DNA from: Phragmites australis
Lineage: Eukaryota > Streptophyta > Magnoliopsida > Poales > Poaceae
Length of the DNA: 64,000 nucleotides
Direction: 5' to 3'
NCBI RefSeq assembly: GCF_958298935.1
Contig: NC_084923.1
Span: forward strand, 32,704,501 to 32,768,500
A model generated the notes under the pieces. It was given only the letters and a program-made list of their open reading frames with translations, did not search any database and was not told the DNA's origin. Within the stretch, counting starts at the first letter, position 1. Each line of letters opens with the position of its first letter. The position numbers were made by a program, and so were the translations under genes. Positions 53,449 to 63,670 of this stretch are shown here, piece by piece.

Positions 53449-53787
53449 GACACTGTGAGCAAGGTTGAGCACAGTTCCAGCCAAAGAACAAGGAGCCTCA
53501 AGCTCTTAGTTAGGCTAACATCCTTGTAACCAGCAACATCCTTGAGGGACTCCTCAGGACAGTTATAGCATCCATACAAGAGTAGGGTATTACGCCCCCG
53601 TGCAGCTCGAACTTGTCTAAATTCCGGTGCATTTACTTCTTCTTGCACTAGGTCGACACCTCCACCACCGGCCGTTGCATTCATTCCCATTTATTCCTCT
53701 GACGAACTTATTCAGGATCATCCCCCCAGCCGAATCTGTAAAAAGGGGTCTCTCGGGATCCCTGCGACAGGAGTTAATCCTCTGACA
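53449..53787 (+). repeat. 3' end fragment of the LTR family seen at 60949-62440
   Basis: It matches the last ~340 bases of the solo LTR near 62100-62440, including GAACAAGGAGCCTCAAGCTC, AGGGTATTACGCCCC, TTATTCAGGATCATCCCCC and GGAGTTAATCCTCTGACA. The LTR terminus is at 53787. The rest of the LTR to the left is missing. Confidence 0.85.
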
Positions 53788-54139
53788 GAGATATTCCTAG
53801 CTTGGGATAGATGGGAATTCTGAGCCTGAATGAGAACTTATTTTGTCATGTCGATCACCGAGTTCATCCAGCCTTTACCGACTAGGGTCGTCAGATCTGT
53901 AGTTAGAGGACGCATGAGGGTCTCTTGTAGAAGTAGAAGCCTCTGAGCTGTTGCAGATCTAAACTGTTGAGCCCTTACTAATGATCAAGAGATGGTAAAC
54001 CTTGCGCCTTGTTAGGGTTCAGGATCTGGGGCGGCGTGCTCAATAGTTACTGGTCGTCACTCGGAGTAGGAGGGACTTGCGCGCTTGTAGGGTCATCACC
54101 ATGATTGTCCAAACCATCACCCCCGTCCCAGATGGCGAA

Positions 54140-54600
54140 GACTTTTAGGGGTAACCTCCACCAGAAAGGGCTCGTCGTAAGCTTTCTAAATGTCTAGGAT
54201 TGCCTAAAACAGACTTCGTATGAGAGACTTATGCCCGTTTTACTGACGTGTTGTCTTGAGACTTGACCATGACCACGACTTCGACCATGTCCACGACTTC
54301 AACTAGAGCTCAGCCTCGAGTCCGATAGACTTGGCCTTCGAGGGGTGACATTAGGAAAAAGTTGTGCTGCTTCTTCCACGTTTCTAAGCAATAAAACATC
54401 ATAAAAATTTAGTAGTAATCCATCCAAGGAAGCATGAACAGCAAGGGATGAGTTCACCTAGTAGTCTAATTGTCGTGCACATGCTCTTGTAATTAGATCT
54501 TGTATGATTTGAGGATTATTGGTGGTATTGATTATATCCGAAGGGGCCATGGGCTCATCAAGGTGTCTCGAAGATCCATGTCATCAGAAGTTGCAGGGCA
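54140..54600 (-). repeat. Diverged LTR fragment related to the CRM-like element
   Basis: The order of strings GTTTCTAAGCAATAAAACATC, TTTAGTAGTAATCCATCC, GGGATGAGTTCACCTAG and TAATTGTCGTGCACATGCTC parallels GTTCCTAAGTAACAATACAT, TTCAGTAGCATCCCATCC, GAATGAGCTCACCTCAT and TAGTTGACGTGCACGAGCTC in the CRM-like LTR. It therefore belongs to a related, older chromovirus in the same orientation. Borders are approximate. Confidence 0.55.
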
Positions 54601-55559
54601 AGATCCTAACTTGTGGTGAATTGGACATTCATGGTTGTCTTGGCAGCCAAGTGGTTCGAACTCGATGCCGTAATCCTTGGCGCATTAATCCATAAAGTGA
54701 CTTACCTCATCGCTAGAATTGTTGCCGAAGAGATCTTCATTGAAGTTCACCCCATCGATCACTGGAGAGATCTTTGTCAAAGTTCACCCGATCGATCACT
54801 AGTTCGTCAGTGGGAGGGGTTGTTATCATAGAACCCCTCATCCGAAAAACCTGGCCTCAGCGCAGGTTTGGACGAAGTCGATGGTATGTTCTATGTGGAA
54901 TCTTTAGCGCCTATTGTAATGATCCCCACGGATGACGTAACCTGTCGACGATTGGTGAACCACCGATCTTATGAATTTGCAGGATAGATGTGGGATGCCT
55001 TGAGCAAACGAATCAAATGAACACATAAAGGGGTTTTTTTATATAGGTAGGCCTCCCTTAGAATAATAACCCTACATCCCATTTGTCTTATGTTGATCTA
55101 AGCCTATTACAAGGGGGTGCGTGGCTAACCTAGATAGATTTATCCTAGTCAGTGATTTCCTACCTTGACTTGCGGTGTCTTCTGGTTCGTTCGAATTATT
55201 CAACATGTACTAACTTGTCCTCCGCAAGGTCCCTAGGCTCTGTATATATAAGGGGTGTACGTCTTCTGGAGTTTTCCTTTCCGTTCTTAGAGATAAACTT
55301 TCATGTTTATGTGATCCCCTGGGTACCTACGGGTAGTTTTCTTTTATTCAGATATCCCTTTTTTGGAGATAAAGATATGCCCTGAGAATTATGAGAAACC
55401 CTGGAGTGCATGAATATGGTAATTATCCAGTAGCCATTGTCATAAGTCCACAGGTTCCTTTGAGCAATGGTCTAAAGCAACCATGATAGATTGTCATGTG
55501 ATATTTTGTAGGTCTCAAGCCTCATCTGAATTGCCTTCTTCTCCGCCCTCCAAGCCATG
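54601..55559. other. Unassigned sequence
   Basis: No gene is supported. It may be flanking sequence of the older chromovirus fragment or the following MULE. A tandem duplication of CCTGATTACGGA occurs near 55597-55621, just beyond it. Confidence 0.3.
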
Positions 55560-56450
55560 TTCTAGATGATGGTGTACTTATACTACTCATCAATTGCCCT
55601 GATTACGGACCCTGATTACGGACCCTGATTCGTAGTTCAGGTTGTTCACAATCTGGGCATACCTGATATTGGCAACAAAGTCTGATGTCAGGTTCCTATG
55701 GCTTGGCTCAAGTTCATCCAGCGTGCAATTGTGGTCCACCACAATCGACATTTCCCAATAGTCAACCCACTTCCCCTTGAAGACGTGCACTCGTCACGAG
55801 CAACCCTCGTTCTCACACTTCATATCGCACTCCTTATTGCTTGACTTCACAACAAAAAAATTGTCATCGAAGTGATGTCGCCCATTGAATCATGGCATCC
55901 TTCATAGCCTGACAGGTAAGGTACCTAGCCCCGTTGATCACCTCAATTTGAGTATACTCTCACGCCACTTGATTCCCTTCATTCACCACTAGGTTAAAAT
56001 TTGGATTGTTCCAGTCTATAGGGACAGGAGCATCGTCCTCATCATCCGATATGTCATACTCAAGAGCTTCGTTGGCCTAAAAATCATCCCGCTCCATCTG
56101 TTCAATTAAATCAGGGATGCGTTCACCCTCATCTGCCTTACCGATGGGTTCAATTGGAACAGTCGATAGCTGTCTAGCATCCGGCTCACCAACCTCTTCT
56201 TCCTATACCTCATCACCCTCGTCATCCTCCACATACCCTCCACCCTGCATCTCTCCAACTCCCTCCTTGTTCTTTCATTGCACAAGCAAGATAGGTGGTC
56301 AACCTCTTTGCACTACATCATGTAGGTACCTTCTCCAAACCTAGTTTTCCCTGAACGGGTACACCTCCCAGTACACACTATTAGTCCTATAGTTACCCAC
56401 AATGCTAATGGTTATCTCTTGAACCTCAGAGTCTATTTTGTAATCTCGCA
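55560..56450 (-). pseudogene. MULE transposase, N-terminal DNA-binding part
   Basis: Read on the minus strand, the sequence has an acidic N-terminus (VEYVEDDEGDEV, then DISDDEDDAPVPIDW), the MULE-type FNLVVNEGNQVAWEYTQIEV segment, then a FFVVKSSNKECDMKCENEG zinc-binding segment and RVHVFKGKWVDYWEMSIV followed by DHNCTLDE. This is the DBD_Tnp_Mut-type region that precedes the catalytic domain. Stops (for example near 56197, 56078, 55857 and 55797) show decay. The catalytic domain is not found downstream. Independent of the MULE at 1-11 kb, which keeps only the C-terminal half and lies on the opposite strand. Confidence 0.75.
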
Positions 56451-57059
56451 TCAACCAGTCGTACAAATGCCTCTACAATCTTATGTATAGGTCTAGATAT
56501 ACTCTTGTCCATTGACTCAAACACTAACTGCACTACCCCTTCTGGACCATAAAAACGCAACGCGCGGCTGCTGCGTTCGAGATGGCGGGCTCCCAGTGTT
56601 GCCGGCGACAGAGGACTTAGGGTGGTGAGGAGGGGTGCAGATGTGGTCACCGCCCGGGGTGAGCCTGTGGCCGTGCTCGCCCTTGGCTGCGATACGCGCA
56701 GGCGGGCACACCTGCGAGGAAAAACAGCAGTGATGCACGGGTGGTTCGCGAGGCCACGCATGACTCTAGTTGTCAGGGACGGCATTGAGGAGATGCATCG
56801 GCACCGCACGACCACGGTGAAGCCATAAACGGGAGCGACAACAGCGGGTCAAAGCAGGCGAGGGTAAGGAGGGGCCTCATTGGGTGGCTGCTGCAGCTGC
56901 AAGGGTGGCGGCCGGTGAAGAGGCTCGATGGTGAGGTCGAAGCAGAGGAGCGCGGGCAGGCAAGAAGAAGAAGAATGGGAATGGGGTGGTGAAGCCTGTG
57001 GACCAGCTGAAACTGAAGGAGATCCATGGCTAGGGAATTGATCACATGGGCTCAATTAC
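56451..57059. other. GC-richer unassigned sequence
   Basis: Overlapping short frames on both strands have no recognisable motif. It may be part of the LTR whose clear 3' part follows, but no LTR start (TGTCAC..) was found here. Confidence 0.3.
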
Positions 57060-58249
57060 CATCATGAGTTGATGCTTTGTTGCAATTGGAGGCCGACAGT
57101 TTCTATTTCCATTTTCAATTGGCATTCAAGCGCATTGATTTTGCATGGGCTGGTGGAACTAGGATATGGAAATGGTTCTAGCTCTAGTATGGAAGGCGAT
57201 TGATGGGGAGAAAGAAGATTCGGCTAACCATGAAGTGGGGAGGGGAAGAGGCCAGGGTTGGAAGCTGAAATGAACAGGTGCAGGAAGATGAAACAGATAG
57301 CTCCATTCGAGGATGATATCGTCACTGTACGAACTCCAAATTGGACGTTGCTTGACTCTATATTGTAGTACTTGAAAAGATCTACAACTTTGGTATACAT
57401 TGAAACTTCTGAAAACGTCATCTTGATTTCCAAAAATGTGTCACAAGAGAAACTGTTTGAATTCTATCAAGTCTGTGTAGCACTGATTTTGGTGGCCATA
57501 ACTCCTACCTTCATTATCCAAATAGGGATGTTCATAGGTGCAAATCGAAGCTCTCAACGAGATCTACCACTTTGGTATTGACATGATTTGCATTTCAGGC
57601 CGTATTGAACTCCGAAACAGCGTGAAAAGACAAGACTAGCGACGAGGAGTAACGGCAGCCAGCTTCAATTGCCATTATGGCCATTAAAGCGGCGGTTTCC
57701 ACTCTGAATTGCTATGAATTAAAAGAGGATAAATGAATGTCAATGCATCTTGATTGAGCACTAACTTGAGCTTTGTTGGCCACCCTTGGTTGCTATGCGA
57801 AGGGACGACATCGATTGGAGGTGGATGGAAATAATCAGGTACATGCACATGCAAGAGAGCTAGTTTGAGCTGGTTTTAGCGCACATGTGGGTCGTCATGC
57901 AAGCAATCCAACGTGATGCAAGGTTGATGGCTTGATGCTGGTTTGGAGGCGCAGCCTAAAGAGAAAAATATTGAGAAAAAGTAGTGCAACCTGGGTTGGA
58001 TCAAAAGGACGCGAGATGAGATTGTCTACGGAGGATTTTTGGATAATATTGGGAAAAAAATGGAACAAAGATTTGTCCAACCTTAAAATTCCTTAACCTA
58101 TTCTAATATTTATAAATACATTTTCATCACACAAAATAAATTCTCTTTAAACTCTAAAGTTTATTTGAAAAACTTTCAGAATTCAAGAAAAATATTATTT
58201 ATTATTTTAAAATGCTCACAACCCCAAATCGGAATTTTGGGATGTGACA
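57060..58249 (+). repeat. 3' part of a gypsy LTR ending GGGATGTGACA
   Basis: The segment has the text style of large gypsy LTRs (TGGTGGCCATAACTCCTACC, ATCTACCACTTTGGTATTGAC, ATTGGGCCATT-like strings) and ends CGGAATTTTGGGATGTGACA at 58249, a standard LTR end. The sequence after it is non-repetitive. The LTR start was not located, so it is truncated or its left part is too diverged to see. Confidence 0.6.
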
Positions 58250-58946
58250 GCCTACATACTAGATCTAAATGCTAAACTATGTCTAAACCTAAATCTATAT
58301 TTTATACTATTTCTAAATTTAGATCTAAGTTTTAACCTATATCTAAACCTAGATTTAGTGACTACCCTAATTGTTTGTAAAAAACTAATTTTTTTTTACC
58401 TTTTTCAACCGGGCATCACCGCTTTTTCCTCCTCCCTCACCTCTCCTCTTCTCCTCCTACACTCTACTCTCTCTTCTCTTTTCTCAGGCGGCAAAGGAAC
58501 ATGTGAGCATGGGAGAGATGGGAGCGGCCGACATGCCTTTTTATATAGGAAGAAGTGTCACCTTGTCGTTTATTGTAGCTAGGTAAACAGGGATATTCAA
58601 TTTCTAACCATTTTCTCGTAGATCTTACAAGATGTCACTTGTTGGATATATGATATCTTGCTATCGTCTATCTAATAGGTGACGATGGGATAGTTCTGAT
58701 ATTTTTTACATAGACGTATATATTTTTTAAATATTGGAAAATGTATATAAAAAAATCGGCGATTTTCCCACGCTTTGTGTGGCACTCAACAAATAAAGCA
58801 CTGTTCTGAAACTTGCCGGCCCGGTAGATTGGAAGGTACCTTTAAAAATATCTCAGGACGATACAGCCACTTGCACATTGAATGAGCAGGCAAGCCAATT
58901 TGTTAATTCGATCCTCCCCAATTAGCGCACGATTAATCAATGAAGA
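58250..58946. other. Intergenic region upstream of the P450 exon
   Basis: Begins with repeated CTAAACCTAAATCTA strings (58250-58370), then a pyrimidine-rich stretch. It probably holds P450 promoter sequence in its last 200 bases. No gene supported. Confidence 0.4.
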
Positions 58947-58980
58947 TTGGAAAAGGTCGAGTTGCATTTAACCTCTGTTG

Positions 58981-58990
58981 GCTATATAGC
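58981..58990 (+). promoter_or_regulatory. Possible TATA box of the P450 gene
   Basis: GGCTATATAGCTAG lies about 50 bases upstream of the chosen ATG (59034). That implies a short leader of roughly 20 bases, so the call is weak. Confidence 0.35.
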
Positions 58991-59033
58991 TAGAGAGCAC
59001 CATACCCGCGCAGTCGCCGCTCACCACCCAATA

Positions 59034-59942
59034 ATGGAGGCAACACTGCCGCTGCTACTCTTGCTCGTCCTCCTGCTCCTGTTCCTCGTCAAGCTCGTCG
59101 CCAAGAACCACTCCTCGCCGCCGCTGCGGCTGCCTCCCGGGCCATGGCAGCTTCCGCTCGTCGGCAGCCTCCACCACCTACTCCTGTCCCGCCACGGCGA
59201 CCTCGCCCACCGGACCCTGCGCGAGCTGTCCGGTGAGTACGGTCCGCTCATGATGCTCCGCCTCGGCGCCGTGCCCACGCTGGTGGTGTCCTCCGCCGAG
59301 GCGGCCAGGGAGGTCATGAAGACCCACGACGCCGCATTCGCGAGCCGGCACCAGACGCCGACGATGGACGTGTTCAGCTGCGGCGGCCGCGACATCCTCT
59401 TCTCCCCCTACGGGGACCTGTGGCGCCAGCTCCGACGCCTCTGCGTGCTCGAGCTCTTCAGTGCGCGCCAAGTCGAGTCCTTCCGCCGCATCCGCGAGGA
59501 GGAGGCCGCGGGCCTCCTCCGTTCCGTCGCCGACACCTGCGCCGCACAGGGCGGCGGCGCCGTGGTCGACATCGGCGAGAGGATCTGCCGCGCTATGAAT
59601 GACTCCGTGGCGCGCTCGGCCTTAGGCGCCCGGTGCGCGCGGCGCGACGAGTTCCTGCGCGAGCTCCACAGGGCCGCGCAGCTCGTCGGCGGGTTCAACC
59701 TGGCAGACCTGTACCCGTCGTCGCGGCTCGCGCGCTGGCTCAGCCGCGCGCTGCGGGAGAGCAAGCGGTGCAACCGGAACGTGCGCGACATCATGGGCGA
59801 CATCATCCGCGAGCACGCCGTCGACGACACCGGTGACGGCGTAGGGGAGGAGGAGAACCTGCTCGCCGTGCTGCTGAGGCTGCAGAGGGACGGCGACGCG
59901 CAGTGCCCACTGACCACGGAGATCATCACCACCCTCATCATG
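59034..59942 (+). CDS. CYP71-type cytochrome P450, first exon only
   Basis: From ATG 59034 the exon encodes 303 residues: an N-terminal membrane anchor (LPLLLLLVLLLLFLVKLV), the proline-rich hinge RLPPGPWQLPLVGSLHHLL, helix-C WRQLRRLC, and the region up to ITTLIM, where GTAACT follows at 59943. This length and break point match exon 1 of two-exon CYP71 genes. The upstream in-frame ATG at 58947 would place 29 residues before the anchor and is less likely. Family members are ER-anchored monooxygenases of specialised metabolism using NADPH-P450 reductase; the substrate cannot be told. The oxygen-binding AGxDT, ExxR and heme-cysteine FxxGxRxCxG motifs would be in exon 2, which is not seen in the remaining 4 kb. 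Either the intron is very long and TE-filled, or the gene is truncated. The exon itself has no stop and is GC-rich like grass P450s. Confidence 0.85.
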
Positions 59943-60263
59943 GTAACTAACCTGACTCTAATCTGATCAATTAAAATCGTAATTTTTAATGGACGCGTCT
60001 AACGTCTGTACGCCCAGATTTTAACGTTTTGACATACACAATCGTATTAGGAAACAAATCCCCACAACTTTTCCTTGTTTTTGTTGCCCTTGTCCCTCGC
60101 CCCGCCACGCCTCTGTAGGCAAACGGTCCCCAATGACTTTCCCACTGAGCAGCCCCAAGACAGGCAAAGTAAGCACACACGGCGGTGGTTCGTCCGAGAT
60201 AGGATAAAAGCAATCGAAAAGCTAGTTGGATATAATTTTAGAGCAAATTAGAATTGTATTATA
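59943..60263. other. Start of intron or downstream flank of the P450 exon
   Basis: Begins with the donor GTAACTAAC and continues as non-coding sequence. No second P450 exon is seen. Confidence 0.5.
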
Positions 60264-60516
60264 CTTCTTCTGTTTAGAAAAAATAGACCAATTTTTTAGC
60301 TCAGTCTTCGAAATTAAATTTTAACTAAGATTTCTTCACAAATTATATCATTTATAGCTTATATATATATATATATATTATATAGTATGAAATTATTTCG
60401 AATTGCGAACCTTTTATACACTGTATATTCTTATAATTTTATTAAATGTTAGTCATACTATATAAAGTTTGACTTTTTCAAAAAGTCATACATCTACTAT
60501 TTCTAAATAGAGGGAG
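60264..60516. mobile_element. Stowaway-like MITE (253 bp), TA target duplication
   Basis: The termini CTTCTTCTGTTTAGAAAAAA and CTATTTCTAAATAGAGGGAG are inverted relatives of the CTCCCTCCGT Stowaway end. TA lies on both sides (60262-60263 and 60517-60518). The interior includes a (TA)n tract near 60359-60380. Confidence 0.75.
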
Positions 60517-60518
60517 TA

Positions 60519-60890
60519 GATAATATTGGCAACTCAAGAATAAATTAGTAGAAAAAAAGAGAGAAAATAAGGTGAAAAATCAAATGAGCAAATTGTGCAT
60601 TTTTTTTGACATATTTGCTTCTCTGTTCAAACATTGACCCCCTCTGTTCATTTATGATAACATGCAATTTAGTTATAAGAAATTAATGCAGAAGCAAAAA
60701 ATACATCAATGTGTAAAGCAAATCAATCAAAGTTTATTTCAACTGAAAACCAAAAGCAGATTCATGTGAGAATTCAAACGGGGCAAATTATTTGGGGAAG
60801 CAATTTTATGCACTTAGCTAAGCAAATCAGGATAACTGGAACAAGATTAAAAAGAAATTTGAGACACCTGAGTAGGCATATCAGTAATTA
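60519..60890. other. AT-rich non-coding sequence
   Basis: No features seen other than A-rich strings; includes the TTA target duplication at 60888-60890 of the next MITE. Confidence 0.4.
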
Positions 60891-62608
60891 GGCCATCTCC
60901 AGTAGCTATTTCAAATTTTCATCCTCAAAAACACTATTATAGTATCCCTGTCGGTGTATCAGGAACCGGGGTCCCTGAGTCCCGAGGCCAGGCCAGTCGT
61001 CCGCCACGTGTCACCATCCCACGAGGTCCTTCCCGCGGGATGAGGAAAATCTAAGTTCCGGGAGAAGGTGCTCAAGGCCACAGCCTCTGGTCCCCAAGCA
61101 CCCTCGTCCCCCGATGACCCGCAGAGTCTAAGTACCGGGAAGAAAGTGCTCGGGGAGGTGCCCGGTTACCCCCGAGCACCCTAGTCCCCCGACGATCAGA
61201 AGAGCTAAGTCCCGGGAGAGAGCGCTCAGGGGCCTGCGTGCGGCAGCCCCCGAGCGCCCGGTTCCCCGAGGGTCAGTGCAAAAGTGTCTGGGAGAGAGTG
61301 CTCAAGGTTGCACGTGGCAGCCCCCGAGCACTCGGTTCCCCCGAAGGTTCGTGCGAGAATGCTCGGGAGAAAGTGCTCGGGGAGGTAAACAGTGCCCCCG
61401 AGCGCCCGGTACCCCGAGGGCAAGGGTAGGCGTTCTCGGGAGAGGGTGCTCGGGGAGGTGAACAGTACCCCCGAGCACTCGGTGCCCCGATGATCCTGAA
61501 GGGCCCCCGAGGGACCCACCGATGAGGTGTCAGCCAGTCAGAGGTCCGATTCCGCATTCAATGAGTGTGCGCGGCCTGACATCCCCAACTGCTCCCGCCG
61601 CAGTGTCAGTCTCTGCCATGCTCTGGCAGAGAGGCGTGGGGCTATTAATTGCACGGGTCCCGTCCCGTATCATTCGGTATGTCTCGGGATAACATCGCCA
61701 AGATCAAGGCGTTCCGCCTGCCGTCCTGCCGTGGCAGAGGAACAAGACAGGGCGGGCACACCGGGTGCCTCTGTGGCTGCCCGGTGGGCCCTCTCAACCG
61801 CGCCCGTCGCCAGGGCGCCCACAGTGACACGTGACCGGACGCGCGCCGCGTTTTTTTTTTCACCGCCCCAGTCATTTCACCCAGAGGAAATGATGGCGCC
61901 TTTTCCATTCATGGTGTCTTGGAACTTGTACCCCTTCCTTCCCGTTAGGGGTATGTCGTGGCCAGCGAGTGCATAAAAGGATCGGCATACACAGAGAGAA
62001 AGGGGCGGAAAAGGCCTCAAGCCCAAGTAGACAAAAAAGACACAACAAACGAAGAAGACGAACCCCACAACGAACCAAGTCAACAGACGAAGACATTGCA
62101 AGCAAGCCTGAGCAGAGCTCCGGCCGAAGAACAAGGAGCCTCAAACTCTTAGTTAGACACTATATTCTTGTAACCAGATACATCCTCAGAGGACCTCCCT
62201 CAGGACAGTTATTGCATCCATACAGGAATAGGGTATTACGCCCCTGTGCGGCTCGAACCTATCTAAACTCCGGTGCATTCATTTCTATTTGCGATAGGTC
62301 AATCATCCCCCACCACCGGCCGTCACATTTACGTTCACTTTCATTTATTTCTCCGACGAACTTATTCAGGATCATCCCCCGGTCGAATCTCTAAAAAGGG
62401 GTCTTTCAGGATCCCTGCGATAGGAGTTAATCCTCCGATAATCCCCTATCACTATTACAGCATCCCTTATTTTTTCATCTCCAGCAGCTACCCTATTTCA
62501 TACCTTCTACTTCTCTTTTTTTCTCCCTGAACCTATTGTCAACCTCTGTGAACAGTACTGCCTTTGTGCACCGAATCTGCAAATTTGAAGGCTCTGCTGG
62601 AGTTGGCC
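60891..62608. mobile_element. Tourist/Harbinger-like MITE split by a solo LTR, TSD TTA
   Basis: The left end GGCCATCTCCAGTAGCT and right end GCTCTGCTGGAGTTGGCC form an imperfect terminal inverted repeat (GGCCAWCTCCAGYAG). TTA flanks it at 60888-60890 and 62609-62611, as expected for PIF/Harbinger elements. Without the solo LTR and its duplication the MITE is about 220 bp. Confidence 0.8.
60949..62440 (+). mobile_element. Solo LTR (1,492 bp), TSD ATCCC
   Basis: Starts TGTCGGTGTATCAGG and ends CTCCGATA (one change from CTCCGACA). ATCCC occurs at 60944-60948 and 62441-62445. The U3 part carries at least five GTGCTCGGGGAGGTG../CCCCCGAGCGCCCGG strings in ~75-90-bp units (61060-61500), like the repeats of the Tat-like LTR but in a different family. 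A GCATAAAAGG box lies near 61972. Small open frames inside are not genes. Confidence 0.9.
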
Positions 62609-62611
62609 TTA

Positions 62612-63670
62612 GAGACACACAAGGGTGCGGTCCAGGTGGGAGGTGCACCTTTAAGGCACGCTTGCCCCATGGAGACCGGTGGTGCAGGAGTTCCTCGGTC
62701 CGCGCCACCACTGCGCTCCTCATGGTCACGGCTAAAGATGGCTAACTAGGCTAGGCCTAACGGGCCAGCCCGCGGCACGGGAAAAATGGCCTGGCCCAGG
62801 CACAACACGGCACGAGAGTAAATGGGCCGGGCCGGCACGGCACGGTTAGGCGGGCCGTGCCTGGGCCGGAGCCGCGGCACGTCGGGCCGGCACGGCACGG
62901 CCCATTTAACTTTTTCTATTTTTCTAAGGTTTTATATAATTTGTTTATCCCTAATACATAAAGAGATGCTTAACAGGGTGGTAGAGTCATTGCTTCCCAT
63001 GTATGAGATCTTGAGTTCGATCCCTACATTCGGCGGTTTTTTTATATTTTTCTGGATTTTCACATGTTAACGGGCCGCAAGTCTAGAAAAATATTAATGG
63101 GCCTATCGTGCCACGGGCCGGCACGGCACGGCCTGATCTTAAACGGGCCATGCCTGGGCTGCAACCACAGCACGTGGGCCGGCACGGCATGGCCCGTTTA
63201 GCTAACGGGCTGTAACGGATCGTGCCCAAAACGGGCCGTGCCTGACTGGGCCCGTGCCATGCCGGGACGGGCCGCCCATTTGGACATCTTTAGTCACGGC
63301 GGTGTCCTCAAGGTACCTTAGCTTGGGGTTGGACAACCTGGTGACCTCCGTGACCACGGTGCCGTCCACGGACTATATCACCTCCACGTTGTCGCAGGGG
63401 TAAGTGAACCAAATTAGAATTTGTACAGTTGCGAGCTGCCACTCGTTTCATAATAGGAGAAAAATATATGGACGAAGTAGACACTAAGGATGTCCTTGCC
63501 AGCCGCATGGAAGCGACAAGTGAGGGCGATGAGTGTGAGGATCCGAGGCTCCTTACACTGCAGCTCCCCCGAGATCATGAACTTGTCGAACGTCGCCGCC
63601 TCGGCCAACGAGAGAGCTACACAAATGCCACAAACTCCCCGGCCGAGGTGGCCTTCACCGCTGCTACACG
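62612..63670 (-). pseudogene. Unidentified gene-like fragment split by a hAT element
   Basis: On the minus strand one frame reads NVEVI, a stop, SVDGTVVTEVTRLSNPKLRY then LEDTAVTMRSAVVARTEELL across the hAT insertion point without a frame change once the element is removed, and continues HHRSPWGKRALKVHLPPGP to about 62630. A second exon-like stretch (63430-63660) reads SLAEAATFDKFMISGELQCK then EPRILTLIALTCRFHAAGKD. Codon use is GC-rich and protein-like, but I do not recognise the family. On the plus strand a perfect donor GGGGTAAGTG at 63397-63406 is an argument for the opposite reading, so orientation is uncertain. Confidence 0.35.
62733..63292. mobile_element. hAT-type non-autonomous element (560 bp), 8-bp TSD GTCACGGC
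   Basis: Termini TAAAGATGG and ACATCTTTA are inverted repeats; GTCACGGC occurs at 62725-62732 and 63293-63300. The interior is packed with GGCCGGCACGGCACGG strings and their inverse at both sides (62750-62910, 63110-63290), around a short AT-rich centre. No transposase is present. The 8-bp duplication is the main support for the hAT assignment. Confidence 0.9.

Noticed and set aside
62530..62750. Plus-strand frames across the MITE end and hAT start
   Set aside because: They span element borders and target duplications, so they cannot be one gene; the minus frame is better supported.
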